A stretch of 64,000 bases of DNA from Kondoa malvinella (Eukaryota > Basidiomycota > Agaricostilbomycetes > Agaricostilbales > Kondoaceae), in NCBI GenBank assembly GCA_039545315.1, contig BCIM01000006.1, forward strand, positions 496,001-560,000, given 5' to 3'. Each line of letters begins with the position of its first letter. Position 1 is the stretch's first letter. The notes under the pieces are model-generated. The model worked only from the letters and a program-made list of their open reading frames with translations. It searched no databases and had not been told where the DNA came from. Below are positions 34,240 through 45,491 of this stretch, piece after piece. Position numbers and translations under genes: made by a program.

Positions 34240-34886
34240 CGTATAGCTAGAGACTATGTCTTCGTCGTACGTTTGCTATGAGATGACCGTGCACTCTTGA
34301 TAAAAGCAAAAATTTATGTAGACGAGCGGAATTGATCGCGTGATCGAAAGGCGCCGCGATCAAGGATCAGCATCTCGATCACTAATTCGCTTGCTTGGCA
34401 ATTGTCTGTACGTAGCAGAGCTTCAGCGTTCAAAGCCACCCTGCACAGAAGGAGCAATGGAAGCACGAATTCAATGTTTGACAGCACTACCTTTTCTATC
34501 TGCTATTAACAAGAAAGAAGGCTATTCGAGAGCAGCATACGACTCTATAAGCAGAAGAGATTCTCAGTCAGCACAGCTATAGACTGGCGTAGAAGAAGAT
34601 TCTCGGAAGGGCAGGCAGTAACGAACACCTGTATAGGTATCTTGATATAGGGCATTGTTGTGCTTCATATGCTCCGTGTACACAGCGATCCGATTCTAGT
34701 CTACTTTTGATCGGGACGGTACAAGATAGGTAGCTGTCGAAAGTCAGACTCTTATTGCGATCGGAGAGAGATGTACGGACTATCTTGAATGCATTCCGCA
34801 GGAGGTCGCGTGATTCCCTTGGCTGCCTCTGCCTTGCGGATCCTGTTCACCACATTCAGTGCTTGTTTGTGCTGTATGTCACTGTC
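34240..34886. other. 647-nt gap, no gene supported
   Basis: It lies upstream of the MFS gene and downstream of the first tandem paralogue. One 80-codon frame on the plus strand (34340-34582) has no recognisable content. Probably promoter and terminator sequence. Confidence 0.4.
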
Positions 34887-35715
34887 TTACGCCTCGATAC
34901 GCTGAGCCTGCACTCTAAGGATGTGTTCCTGACCTCCAGCACTGCTTGTATCATAGGCCACGGCCTCCACGCGGGTATTACCATTGGCTGAATTCTTGAG
35001 CAGCGCGAGCACAAAGCGACCTTCAGCTCCTTCTGAAGTAGGCTGACCGCCGAGCCGAAATTCGAATGCACGCATCCCAGAAGTTCCAGTACGGAGAGGG
35101 TAGTAGATTCTTTGCTCGATGACCTTGCCTGGATCATACGAAGCAACACGATAGCCAACGACGCGGGTATACTTGATGAAGCGGGTGTATGTAAGTTGCC
35201 TGACTGCTGGATTTGGCCAGTGCGAGTGGTGTAGAGACTTCATACCGTTTTCAAAACCGGCGTGAACATCAAGAAGAGACTGCAACTATCACCAGAAGAT
35301 AAGTTCACGTAAGCAGAGGATTTGCAGGAACCAGACGAACAGCGGAACTTTGCTGTAAAGCAAAAGAAGCGTCAGCAACATTCCAACTGACCATAATTGC
35401 AGATCGTACCAAAGCCGTAGCTTGCCTCCTCCCGCGTATATATGGGACTATCCTAAGCTTGCTCCTAGAATGATAATTCTGGTCCAAGGCAGCCTGCGCA
35501 CTCTGTGTCAGACTCTCTTGTCTAAGCGCTTCGATCCTGATCTTTGGTCGAAGACCTTCAGCTTCAGCTTCGGACTCTTGGGACGGATGCATCAGCCCTG
35601 TACGACGGTTCGAGGTGAAGGAGGGAGAAGCAGCAGTCTGGCTAAACACAAAGAGAAGAAGATCAGAAGAATTCATCCTGGCAAGTGCTATGAAGAGGGC
35701 TGTCGTGCGCGGCAA
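34887..35715 (-). CDS. Unknown protein, tandem paralogue A
   Basis: Not recognised. Two or three exons: a basic N-terminal part (ALDQNYHSRSKL, GRRQATALVRSA) and a C-terminal domain (FIKYTRVVGYRVASYDPGKV, RTGTSGMRAFEFRLGGQPT, EGRFVLALLKNSANGNTRVE, AVAYDTSSAGGQEHILRVQA). The C-terminal domain aligns with paralogue B 1.2 kb away: YR-x-x, AFEF[RK]L, EGR..LA, [AH][VI]AYD. The start is uncertain (35715 or the Met before NSSDLLLF); that short hydrophobic stretch is not a convincing signal peptide. Confidence 0.5.
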
Positions 35716-36065
35716 CGTAGCGGCTACACTGCTAGAGAACCGAGGATGGACTCAAAAAGCAAGATTCTTGAGAATCGCTCAAGTAGATGGCAGCGCATTT
35801 GGAAAGATCATCGTGGAGGCTGAAAGACTACAATGTAGATAACATGCAAAGGAAAACAGGTGAAATTGGCATAAAGAGGAGAGCAGATCCGTATATCGAC
35901 CGCCCCGGCTGTCCCGGCGCGCGAGAGTTGCAGGCTACTTTCGAATGGTGTAGGTGCCTATGTTGACATCGCACTTCCCCAATTTGCCTTGCGGTGCAGC
36001 AGCGGAAAGACTATCGCAGCGGCAGATGCGCGTTTGCTACAAAGCCGTTATTCAAGAAAGTGGAC
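35716..36065. other. Spacer between the tandem paralogues
   Basis: 350 nt. Only short chance frames; nothing further seen. Confidence 0.35.
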
Positions 36066-36693
36066 TTACGCCGCTGTCGACTTCTGTGGGTAGCGAGTCG
36101 CATAGCAATTATTGTGATGTTCCAGATTACCACGACTCCCAGCATCGTAGGCGATATGTTCGAAGTCCGGAGTGCCGTCATCCAAGAAGCTGCGGTATAT
36201 CGCAAGGAGCTTACGCCCTTCACTGCCCCCTCGTGATTCACCACCCTTGCTCGAAAGTTTGAACTCGAAAGCTTTCCAATCAGCGGCATTCTTGGCCACG
36301 AAGCTGATCTTAAGCTCGGTGCCTTTAACAGCTGGTTTCGGTTGATGCTCGAAAATGCGATAGTAGCCGTTTCTGCGCTGATACAAGTAGTGATGAATGG
36401 TCGTATGGGGGTAGTAGCCTTTCTGACGAGCAGTAGCAATAGCCTCGTTGCGCTGACAATGGAGCTCGATAAGACAAAGGGAGAAGCATAGCGAGAGTGC
36501 TACGTACAAGCTTGCTAGCCTGTCGGTAGCCTTGGTAGCTCTGCTTTATGGTGGACCACTTGAAGTTCTCCTTGTGATATTTTGCCTGAAAAACATGCTT
36601 TGCGATTTCCAACAGACGTTCTTGTTTTTGTCTTTCTTCGTCGTCGTCATGCATCTGCGCTAACGGGGTTTCGAACATGACGAAGAAGAACAA
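36066..36693 (-). CDS. Unknown protein, tandem paralogue B
   Basis: Not recognised. An N-terminal charged helix (MHDDDEERQKQERLLEIAKH, VFQAKYHKENFKWSTIKQSY, QGYRQASKL) is followed by a 44-nt intron and a Tyr/His-rich domain (ARQKGYYPHTTIHHYLYQRR, GYYRIFEHQPKPAVKGTELK, ADWKAFEFKLSSKG, GRKLLAIYRSFLDDGTPDFE, HIAYDAGSRGNLEHHNN). It shares the C-terminal fold pattern with paralogue A at low identity, so the duplication is old. No signal peptide. The start may be 36693 or the Met at about 36654. Confidence 0.5.
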
Positions 36694-37243
36694 GAATTGC
36701 TAAGATGCTAGAAAGCAAGTTATACTGAGATATGGTAGTCGGAGAATGAGAAGGACGCCGAGTCTGGAAGCCGAGCGCTCAACGAATCGCGGATGAAGAA
36801 CAAAGGGCCAGTACTTTGACCGGAAGAGTACGATGTTATTCTATTTGGAAAGAACGACTAACTAACGCAAAGGATGAAGGTCAGGCTACGGCGAATCGAG
36901 AATGAATTAAAGTGAATAGCGGCCAAAATGAGTCGTTGGCGACACGCGACGGGATCAACGCAGCAGCAGCTTTGTAAAAGACATGGCATTGTGAACCATT
37001 TGCGAGGCGGAGGAGCGTCGACTAGTCGAAGCCCAAAGTGGTCTTGGCTATAGCAGAGCTTCGCTGACAATTCTCGCTGGAAGATGCTGATGTGGTATCA
37101 GTGCGAGCACTAGGCGAGCGCGCTCAGGCAGGTATCATCTACTCCGGTAGTGCATGACGGTTCAAGAGCAACCTGTGCAATTTCTTGAAGTCGGGCTATA
37201 CGCTGTTCCGCGACCTGAAGCAGCTCAACAACGCATCTGGACA
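36694..37243. other. 550-nt divergent region upstream of RPAP3
   Basis: No independent gene seen. An upstream ATG at 37154 is in frame with RPAP3 and would add 30 residues, but the protein aligned to the family begins at 37244. Confidence 0.4.
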
Positions 37244-38520
37244 ATGATGGCAGCTTCAGTCAAGCTCTCGATCGAAAAGACAGCCGGCGACGTCCACTTT
37301 CGAGCAGGTCGATACCAGGAAGCCATTACACAATATACAGCCGCTATAAAGGCAGGCGACAGTTCAGATCCAGTGTATCTGAATCGTGCTCAAGCATATG
37401 TACGCCCTCATGCTTCAGTACTTCATTTGGCTAAGTCTTGTTCGACAGCTGAAAATCAATTCATGGGACGAGGCAGAAACAGACGCGACGACTGTACTTG
37501 GCCGAAAGCCTAATGCTAAAGCATTTTATCGACGAGGGACAGCTCGTAGAGAGCTCCAGAAGCTGGACGCTGCGTTACAAGACTTTCGACAGGCGTTCGA
37601 ACTGGATCCTACGAATCAAAGCATTTTAGAAGAGATCAGTCTCATAGAGCGTCAGCAAAAAGCCGAACGAATAGCAGCAAAGAATGCTATCAAAGCTGCT
37701 ACGAAACAAGATACTGCAAACGATGACAAGACTCGAAAGCTGAAAGCGGCAGTTTCGTCTACTGGGCAGGAGGATACCGGCTTGATGAAGGCTGTATCCA
37801 CAAGACGCATCTCTGGAGCGACAGCGCTGACCCCTGAACCATCTTTCCAAGCAGCCAAAGCAGCTCGGCAAACTCGTCTAGCTAGCGTGGAACCTATTCA
37901 GCGTGCGCGAATACCAGCTACCAAATCATCTACCTCATCACAGACTATACCTGACCCTGCCAAACCAGAACCAATATCAGCCTCGAAACAGCCTGCCGTG
38001 AATCCGGTAGCTTCGACATCCAAGCTGCCTCTTTCCAGTACGCGACCTTCAATACGGACTGCGTATGACTTTACAAGAGAATGGAGAGAAGCAAGAGCTG
38101 TAGAGAAAGCTTCTGGCTCATATGCAGCGAGATGGGGAGCTTTGCTGGTACGTTGCTAGCCAGCCATTCGACGGAGATTGGAAGCTGATCCCTGATTTTA
38201 AGTGTCTGCCTTCAGAGCTAAAAGCGGTCTTTCAAGCTAGTCTGGAGCCAGAGTCGGTGTCTGAGATCTTGTTCTGCCTTGAAGCTGTGTGAGCAACACC
38301 TTGTTCTGCTTCGTTCAAGCTCATATCTGCTGATAGAACAATCGAAGAACCGAAAGCGATACCAGTAGCGAGCGAAATATTATGCAATCTACCTGCTGTC
38401 CCGCGCTTTGACATGATCGCCCTGTTCTTGGAAGAGAAGGAACAGCAAATAGTTTGGCGAATCTTGGATGCGGCAGAAGTATCAAAAGACGACGCGCGGA
38501 GAAAAGCCTGGGGCATATAA
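37244..38520 (+). CDS. RPAP3: RPAP3-like TPR cochaperone (R2TP complex)
   Basis: Adaptor of the R2TP/Hsp90 system that assembles RNA polymerases, snoRNPs and PIKKs. N-terminal TPRs: KTAGDVHFRAGRYQEAITQY, KAGDSSDPVYLNRAQAYLKI, WDEAETDATTVL, NAKAFYRRGTARREL, ALQDFRQAFELDPTNQ. A Lys/Ser/Thr-rich linker follows (about 37680-38060). The RPAP3 C-terminal domain is TAYDFTREWREAR, WGALL, GDWKLIPDFKCLPSELKAVF, SLEPESVSEILFCLEAV, EKEQQIVWRILDAAEV, ending KAWGI with a stop at 38518-38520. Convergent with the DCR2-like gene, with only 4 nt between the two stop codons. Confidence 0.88.
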
Positions 38521-38524
38521 CACA

Positions 38525-41049
38525 TCATTGCATGGCACCTTTGCCCACTAAGATTACATCGTCTATCCGCTCATACCGAGAACTCTTGAGCTGTCGCTTC
38601 CATTCTCCAGCGCCCTCGACCTTTTCTGCCTCTTCTACCATCTCCTCAATCACCTCTTCCAGTGTCTCTTCGTCCAATCCCCCAACATCATCATTATCAT
38701 TGATCTCGTCGCTAACGAAATCAGTCTCTTTGGGAGGTTCCGTCTGGTCCGGCTTGCTCGTTCCAGTCTTCTGCGCTGCTACAGCACTAGCGCTGAGCGA
38801 AGCGAATGTCCCATCTTCCCGATCACCACGTCCAGATCCATCGAGCAGCTTGTATGTCGAAATTGTTTCGCCCCAGTCTGATATCGAAAAGATTCTCACT
38901 CTCCGGTCAAATCCGCGCAAGCCATAAGCTGAGTAGCTTGAGCCACCGGACTGCAACAAGTCAGCTTGGGCTCAGGTGATAGGTCTAAGGACGGACGAAG
39001 CACATCCAGATTCCCTTGATGCGTTGGCAGCTATCTCTCAGATGAGAATGTCCGTGCGCCAGGACTTTGACTTCAGGCAAAGGCGCAGCGTCGACAAAGT
39101 CATCTAGGAAGTCGACTGCACCAACTTCGCTCTGCGCTAGAAGAGCTTTCTCGAAGAAGCCAGAATTGGCTGTATCAAATGTCAGGATCGCTGAAATAAA
39201 GTTTGGATGTCGCTTACTATCAGGCGCAGAATAGCCTTCTAGTTCTGTCGTGCCAATGGACAGAGGCTCGCCGGATAGGGAACGATCCGGAGCAGAATAG
39301 GCTTCGGGGACTGGTACGCAAATCAGCATGCAAGTTTCAGTGACACCAAGAGAAGCTAACCAGGAATATGGAAGAAAGCCATGGCATTGGGCTTTTTCAA
39401 TTCTTGCCCTACCAGCTGTCTTTTAGGCCGTCGCCGCCTACTGCGTTTGTCGTTCAGAGCTTGAATTGTACCGGCGCGATCATCGGAATAAGGTGAGGAG
39501 CCGAGCCCCTTGTCCCAGCCGAAAGCTACATCCTCCGTTGACAAGTCAGCCGGCCCCTGATACGGTCGCAAAATAGCTTTGATTGCATTGCTAGTCGACT
39601 TGAACCAGCTGATTTGAGAGTCTTTGAGCCAATCGTAGGTATATCCAGAAAACAGCGAGGTCTTGTGGGACGAATGCGAGTCGAGAAAGTAGAGCGAGAA
39701 GAGAGGATCGCTGCTTTCGTCTGGGCTGCTGATGGGAAGATCATAATTCGATCCGCCGTCGACATCAGCTGTACATTGGTCAGCCAATTACGCTGGAGAA
39801 TGCGCCTGACATACAAGAGCCTGCTGATCCAATGAAGAATGGAAATTCCTGCATCAGTCGCATCTGCGTCCGCCTATCCAAATCCGTGGTCTCGCTGTCA
39901 TGGTTCCCATACACGGCAGTCCAAGGTATTTTCCTGCCGTTGAAAAGCGACTTAACCTTGTATAGTACAGACACAGCATCCCAACTTGTCTCTTGGCCAT
40001 TTAATTGATCGCCCGTCAAGACTATCAGGTCCGGCTCTGTTTCATCTATGAGAGGATTAAGCCAGCGTAGCGTAGCTTCATCCGAGTCTTCTGTTGATGT
40101 AGAACAAGCTGTCTCGTTGGCTATGTCGCGACATTTTCCTTCGCCAACGGAAAAGTGAAGGTCGGCGATCTGAAGGATTGTAAAGTTGCCGTTCGAGTTG
40201 AATTGGAGAGACGGACGAGGATTAGGTGCAGCTAAGACGGAATCTCATCAGCTCCCGATTTTCGTGCGAGCTTATATACTTACGATCTCCTCGAAGCGCT
40301 TGTAGCTTGACAGCCTGTTTATCCTTCACATGACTGATAGTACCTATCTCTTCCCAGCCCTCCCTCAGTGCTGACGGCCCATACACAATTTGTAAATCAG
40401 TGATCGGTCTGGCGCCTCCGTTTGTTTGATACCATAGATTGAGTTCTGGCTCTCGCCAGATACCGCTAGTGAGAGATTCGCCTTCTGCTCTTCGCCAGCC
40501 TCCTTCGCGCAATGATCCGCTGATATCATCAGATTGCGCTTCACCCGGCGTCAGGAGCTGAATATTCGTGATCGCAGGAACGGGACTTCCAGATATTCTT
40601 CGCCGAAAGAATACGTAGGTGTACCAAAGACCAACTCGCTTGTTGAGATCTCGGTTCAGCATTATCCAAGGTCCCCGAACAGCCTCTTCGGCTGGAGTTG
40701 CTGGGGGAGAGCAGACATCCCATAGCGAAGGAGGGAATGTACAGCTTTGGATGTAGATCTCCGTTAATTCACTGAGGCGATCTGTCGAAGAGCTGAAGCT
40801 AGGCAGGTCAGCCTGGGTCGTTTGATTTGTCGCAGTCCCCGTGACATTATCTGTGAGTTGTAGTATCGCAGGCTGATCATGCTGCCAGCCAATGGAGACC
40901 CCAGACAACGGTGGAGCATCTTTGACTCGCCCGAGGAATGTTTGGAAGCTCAGCAGGACAGCTATAGCCAACGCGACGCCGAAGTAAGATAGAGTCGAAA
41001 TCCGCTTGGACGAGAGGAAGCCGTTCCCTGTTAGGCCAGTGCGCCTCAT
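38525..41049 (-). CDS. DCR2: DCR2-like metallophosphatase, intact copy
   Basis: Calcineurin-like phosphoesterase of the Dcr2/purple acid phosphatase-related fungal group; yeast Dcr2 acts on Sic1 and Ire1. N-terminal membrane anchor (YFGVALAIAVLLSFQTFL), then WIMLNRDLNKRVGLWYTYVF, ITDLQIVYG and the metal motifs in order: ILQIADLHFS (DxH), VLTGDQLNGQ (GDQ), VYGNHDSE (GNHD) and VLAHGHSHLRD (GHxH). SYSAYGLRGFDRRVRIFSIS precedes a long acidic Glu-rich C-terminal tail (DEETLEEVIEEMVEEAE) that the downstream paralogue lacks. Extracytoplasmic or vacuolar orientation is plausible. Starts at 41049, ends in GKGAMQ at 38525. Four or five short introns. Confidence 0.88.
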
Positions 41050-41142
41050 AGCTTGGACATCATCGAACGTCTATGGGTATAGCTCGATCAGGTATCACGC
41101 AGATGTTTGACTTGGTCGGACCAGGTCGTCAATAATTTAGTG

Positions 41143-43350
41143 CTATGTCACCCTACTGCCATTCCCTCTTACTAAGGTCACAGAATCAATGCGAACATAT
41201 CGACCGCTGTCGCGATCCACCTCGTCGAGGAGCTTGTTGGTCGATATTGTTTCACCCCAGTCTGAGAGATGAAAGACTCTAGCTCGACGATTGAAATCAG
41301 GTCTTCCATATCCTGCATACGAGCTCCCACCAGACTGCGCTAGAAGGTCAGCATCTGTACGCGGACATTAAAGTGAGACTTACAAAGCACATCCATACCC
41401 CTCTTATCCGCTCGCAGCTATCTCTGTTGTGACAGTGACCATGCGCAATCACTTTTACTTCGGGAAGCAGCCGCTCGTCGGTCTCCAGCTGATCCATCGG
41501 ACCTCGTTCTGTTTGATGCAGCAGAGCTTGCTCGAAAAAGCCAGAGTTGTCTGTGTATCATCATTTAGCAGAGAGCTGCAGGGATTCGTGCTAGTCTTAC
41601 GCTTAGGTGCGCTGTAGCCTTCATACTTGGTGGTTCCAACTGACAGAGGTTGACCATCAACAGATAGATCGGGCTTGAGATACGCTTCGGGCACTGCAGC
41701 CATGTTTAGCTTGCTGTTTGGCAGCTTTATGTAGCTTACGAGGGATGTGTGTGCGATGGCATTAGGCTTCTTCAGACTTTGTCTGGAGGATCTTTTGCTC
41801 GACCGCCATTCGTTGCTGACTCCATCGGAGACGCTCCGAGTGCCTCGTATCGGTCGCATGATCGGTTGCACCTTGTTGCTGATAGACTTGAGCCAGTCGA
41901 TTTGGGATTGAGTCAACCAATCATAGTATGACCAGAAGAAGGCTTTTTTGTGATGCGTATGCGAGTCGAAGAAATATAGTGAAAAGATCGGATCATCTGA
42001 AACCTCCGGCGCGTATATTGGAAGCTGATAGTTGGAAGCCCCATCCACCTCGACTACCGACAATCCGTCAGCTGCAATTTTAAGGGACATACTCGAGTCA
42101 ACGCACGAGGACCCGAAGATCCAAGGAAATTAGGAAATTGCTGCATGACCTTCATCTGCTCACGTCGGCTGAGACTAGTTGCCTCGCTATCATGATTCCC
42201 AAATATCGCTGTCCACGGTATCTGGCGTCCAGCGAAGAGCGAGTTCACTTTTTATCGGAACGCTCAAAGCATCCCAGGAGGACTTCTGGCCGTTGAGCTG
42301 ATCGCCAGAGAGGACAATCAGATCGGGTGATACTTCGTCCACCAGAGGATTGAGCCAGCGCATCGTTGCTTTGTCGGCCTCTTCAGGTGAGGTAGAGCAC
42401 TTGTGCAGATCCGCAACGCCCCTACAGTGTCCTTCACCTGTTGAAAAGTGCAAGTCTGCTATTTGCAAAATACGGAAGTTGCCGTTTCTGAATCTTAGAA
42501 CAGGCCCCGATGTCAAGGTAGCTGAAGTGGGATTGAGACAAATTTCGTAGCAAGATGGCAATAGCTTACAATGACCGGTCTGAAATAGTAGCTTAACCAC
42601 CGCCTTCCGACGCGAATAACTCAAGATGCCAGCCTCCTGCCATCCTTGTAGCAAACAGATGATCCATAAACTACTTGCAGATCCGTTACAGCAGTCGTAT
42701 TCGTCTCCTTCTTGAACCAGAGATCGTAATCTGGCCTTCTCCAGCTGCTTGTTTCACTAACAGCTCGCATCCAACCTTCGCTTGCGAGTCTCCCTCGCGC
42801 AGTTTCGTCTTGCTCGCTTGATGAAGATAGAACACGTATATCGGTAATTGGAGATCGCAGTGGGTCTTTGCGGAAGAAAATGTAGGTATGCCAGATACCA
42901 ACAGCAAGACTGGTTTCGCGCTTCAATTTGATCCATGGTGAGACGGCTCCTTCCAGTGTATCGGACGGTACACATGATGATTGCCAAAGCGCGCTTATAG
43001 CACATTGTACCACTGCAGGCATGATTAGTGACCTGTATCAGACCAACAGCAGGAAGTCGCGTACTGACTATGTCCGTCACAGCATCTTTACTTGTCGCAG
43101 TCACCGTGAAACGTGTTATGTCAGCTTGCGGCAGTCCATTACTGACATGCGATTTAGATTGTTGTTGTATTGTAGGCGAAGTGGGCTGCAAAATGTTACA
43201 CAGCTCTTCGACGAAAATATGACCCGTGAGGAGCAGGAAAAGGCCAGCGACAAACAAAAGCAAGCGAGGCTTGGCGACAAAATTCAAACTGTTGTATGGC
43301 GGGGTGCTGGATCGACCTGGCGCAGCCGAAGTAGACCGATTGATTCGCAT
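41143..43350 (-). pseudogene. DCR2-like metallophosphatase, tandem copy with two frameshifts
   Basis: Tandem paralogue of the preceding phosphatase, same strand, 93 nt upstream of its start codon. It keeps the anchor (LLLFVAGLFLLLTGHIFV) and all metal motifs (QIADLHFSTGEG, VLSGDQLNGQ, IFGNHDSE, AHGHCHNRD) and a proper end (NGSRVT, stop 41143-41145). The frame breaks twice. Near 42649-42660 the match moves from VVYGSS to LLQGWQEAGI with one base missing. At the T5 run 42249-42253 one extra base separates SVPIK from VNSLFAGRQIPWT. No intron fits either site. It lacks the acidic tail of the intact copy. Either a young pseudogene or two homopolymer sequencing errors. Confidence 0.65.
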
Positions 43351-43358
43351 CCACCCAG

Positions 43359-43598
43359 CTAGCGCTGGTCGAGTCGGTCAGACATCTTGAAAAGCTGTAC
43401 GCTTGGCAGATCCGCTGTAGAGGTCTTGCGCAGGCGCATGGTCCCACAAGGCATTTCTTGATTAGTCATCGTGATTCCCGGCTTGTAGTGGAGTCTTTTG
43501 ACGCGAAGATGTGCGAGGAGCGTCTTGAAGTCACCCTTATTGTATGGCTTGCGCGCAAAGACGGTGATGTCGGTAGCGGGCGATGTCTTTACCACCAT
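43359..43598 (-). CDS. Small ORF of unknown status
   Basis: A 79-codon frame (MVVKTSPATDITVFARKPYN, KGDFKTLLAHLRVKRLHYKP, GITMTNQEMPCGTMRLRKTS, TADLPSVQLFKMSDRLDQR) between the frameshifted phosphatase and COX10. The composition looks coding. A second plausible coding piece lies just upstream in another frame (LRDNAERVRINDNESSLVSD, about 43630-43720), so this may be the last exon of a small spliced gene. No family recognised. Confidence 0.3.
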   Translation of the reverse strand: MVVKTSPATDITVFARKPYNKGDFKTLLAHLRVKRLHYKPGITMTNQEMPCGTMRLRKTSTADLPSVQLFKMSDRLDQR

Positions 43599-43822
43599 GG
43601 AACTCGACCATGCTCATTCGCTGTATTGAAGCGAATGCTGCTAACGCACAAATCAGACACGAGACTGCTCTCGTTGTCGTTGATACGTACACGTTCAGCG
43701 TTGTCTCGCAAAGGTAGGCTTCCCTTTCATCGGCGGATTCTGGCCAGCGTTAAATTACGCAAAGGCACTTGACACCCTGATCGAACTATCAGTCATCAAG
43801 GCCAAAGGTCTAAATCTAGCAC

Positions 43823-45262
43823 TCACGAAGCCACCATCCTCTCCCATCTCTCTTTCAGCCTCGTCCACAACCCAACTTTGCACACCATCATCAACACCAA
43901 CAACCCAGGTAGATGCACCACACTAGCCCAAAACGCCCACTTGGCTTCCTTGTTCCTACTCTGCTGCTGCTTCGCCTGCTCTTCCACACTCCCACGTCTG
44001 TTTATCACATCCGCTGTGCTTCGCCAAAATCGATACGAAGTCCATGCTAGCGCGGCGTTCGGTATTGCGCTGAGGACGGCAAACCATTGATTCGTCAGAC
44101 CGAGAGCTGGGAAAGCGGCGCAGATGGGAAAGAAGGAAATAGCGTATCGTAGACCAACACGAGCGTTCAAGAGCGGGTTGGTAACAGACATCATCTTGTA
44201 TCCTGCTCTTGCGTAATCGCGACGTAGTGTATGGGCGAGAGGATTGAAGTGAGGGAATTGCCACGCGAAGAGTAACGCGAATAGAGCCCATGCGCCAGGT
44301 TGGGTTATTGGGTCGATCGAGCCAGTGCATGCTGCCCACCCCATCATTGGCGGTAGTGCGCCGACTACTGCTCCAACCCATGTATTGACTATATGCATTC
44401 GCTTGAGAGGTGTGTAGATGAAAGAGTAGAGAATGATGTTGGCTAAACCGAGTGACGCCGTGAGAGGATTGACGAGCGTCCACAAGATACTGGCACCTGC
44501 TATGCCTGTTGAAGCAGCGAAAGAGAAGGCGTGAAGCGGACTCAGCAGACGTCGGACCAACACACGATTTCTAGTACGAAGCATTTGCGCATCATATGGG
44601 ACTTCTGACATTTGATTGAAGGTGTTTGCCGAGCAAATGCAGAGTAACGTCCCCACTGTAGTCGATAGCAGAGTCGGCAGCGTAAGCGAATAAGCTGAAG
44701 TAGCGACTGAAGGCCCATTGCCCATAGCGAGATCCGACAAATCGACACCTCCGGGAAGGGACACCACGAAAGCTTGCAGCGCATCACAGCCAGAAGAAGG
44801 ATCCACAGGACATATTGCATATCCGGCCATTGTAGTGAGCACGACCAGCGCAGCGAGTTTAGCTTTCGACAGTTGCATGTACATCTTGAGCAGTTCGGCT
44901 GCACTGTAAGTCTTGGCGATAGGTCTCCATCCTTCGGCGAGTAGCTCTTCAGTTGATTTGCTCTCTACAGGCCGATCAGCTTTAATTTGCTGTTGCACAG
45001 GTCTGGCTATACTTGTCGAATTGGACACTTCATCTTGAGGCAAGAACTTTTGTGTTCGATCGCGCAGTCGTGTAGCTAGTGGAGTAGTAAAGAAAGTATT
45101 CCATTGACTGCTCGTGGAGGCCGGCGGCTTGCTAGAAAACGAAGATGCTGCAAAAGTTGCTGTCGTTGCATTGCGAGATATTAGGCTTCTGGGTATAATT
45201 GCTCGAGCGGTAGCAGGACGCAGCAGGGCAGTCTTGCAAAGTGCACATCGCGCAGTGTGCAT
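43823..45262 (-). CDS. COX10: Protoheme IX farnesyltransferase (heme O synthase), intronless
   Basis: Mitochondrial inner-membrane UbiA-type prenyltransferase that makes heme O for cytochrome oxidase. The chosen start (MHTARCALCKTALLRPATAR) begins an Arg-rich presequence; the frame is open 26 codons further (to 45340). Motifs: MQLSKAKLAALVVLTTMAGY, CSANTFNQMSEVPYDAQMLR with TRNR (first Asp-rich prenyl-diphosphate site), YTPLKRMHIVNTWVGAVVGA, PPMMGWAACTGSIDP, AWQFPHFNPLAHTLRRDYAR and GYKMMSVTNP (second site). About seven to eight hydrophobic helices. The whole gene of about 480 codons is one exon, in sharp contrast to its neighbours. Confidence 0.95.
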   Translation of the reverse strand: MHTARCALCKTALLRPATARAIIPRSLISRNATTATFAASSFSSKPPASTSSQWNTFFTTPLATRLRDRTQKFLPQDEVSNSTSIARPVQQQIKADRPVESKSTEELLAEGWRPIAKTYSAAELLKMYMQLSKAKLAALVVLTTMAGYAICPVDPSSGCDALQAFVVSLPGGVDLSDLAMGNGPSVATSAYSLTLPTLLSTTVGTLLCICSANTFNQMSEVPYDAQMLRTRNRVLVRRLLSPLHAFSFAASTGIAGASILWTLVNPLTASLGLANIILYSFIYTPLKRMHIVNTWVGAVVGALPPMMGWAACTGSIDPITQPGAWALFALLFAWQFPHFNPLAHTLRRDYARAGYKMMSVTNPLLNARVGLRYAISFFPICAAFPALGLTNQWFAVLSAIPNAALAWTSYRFWRSTADVINRRGSVEEQAKQQQSRNKEAKWAFWASVVHLPGLLVLMMVCKVGLWTRLKERWERMVAS

Positions 45263-45491
45263 CTGGTGCCTTGAGTGGACGATGGCAAAGAAAGGCAAAA
45301 AATACAGATGAGCTGATTCGACAAAAGCAGTCAAAGACAATGCATAGATTTACTCTGCAGATCAAAGCTATTGTCATTTCAGTTTCCTTTACGATCCTTT
45401 CTGTTCGCGATTTGCTATAGTTTACTGTCAGCGTGCAGCAGCGTTGTTAGCTCTGGCGAGACAAAGCATCTCAACGCAAAGGACTGACAAC

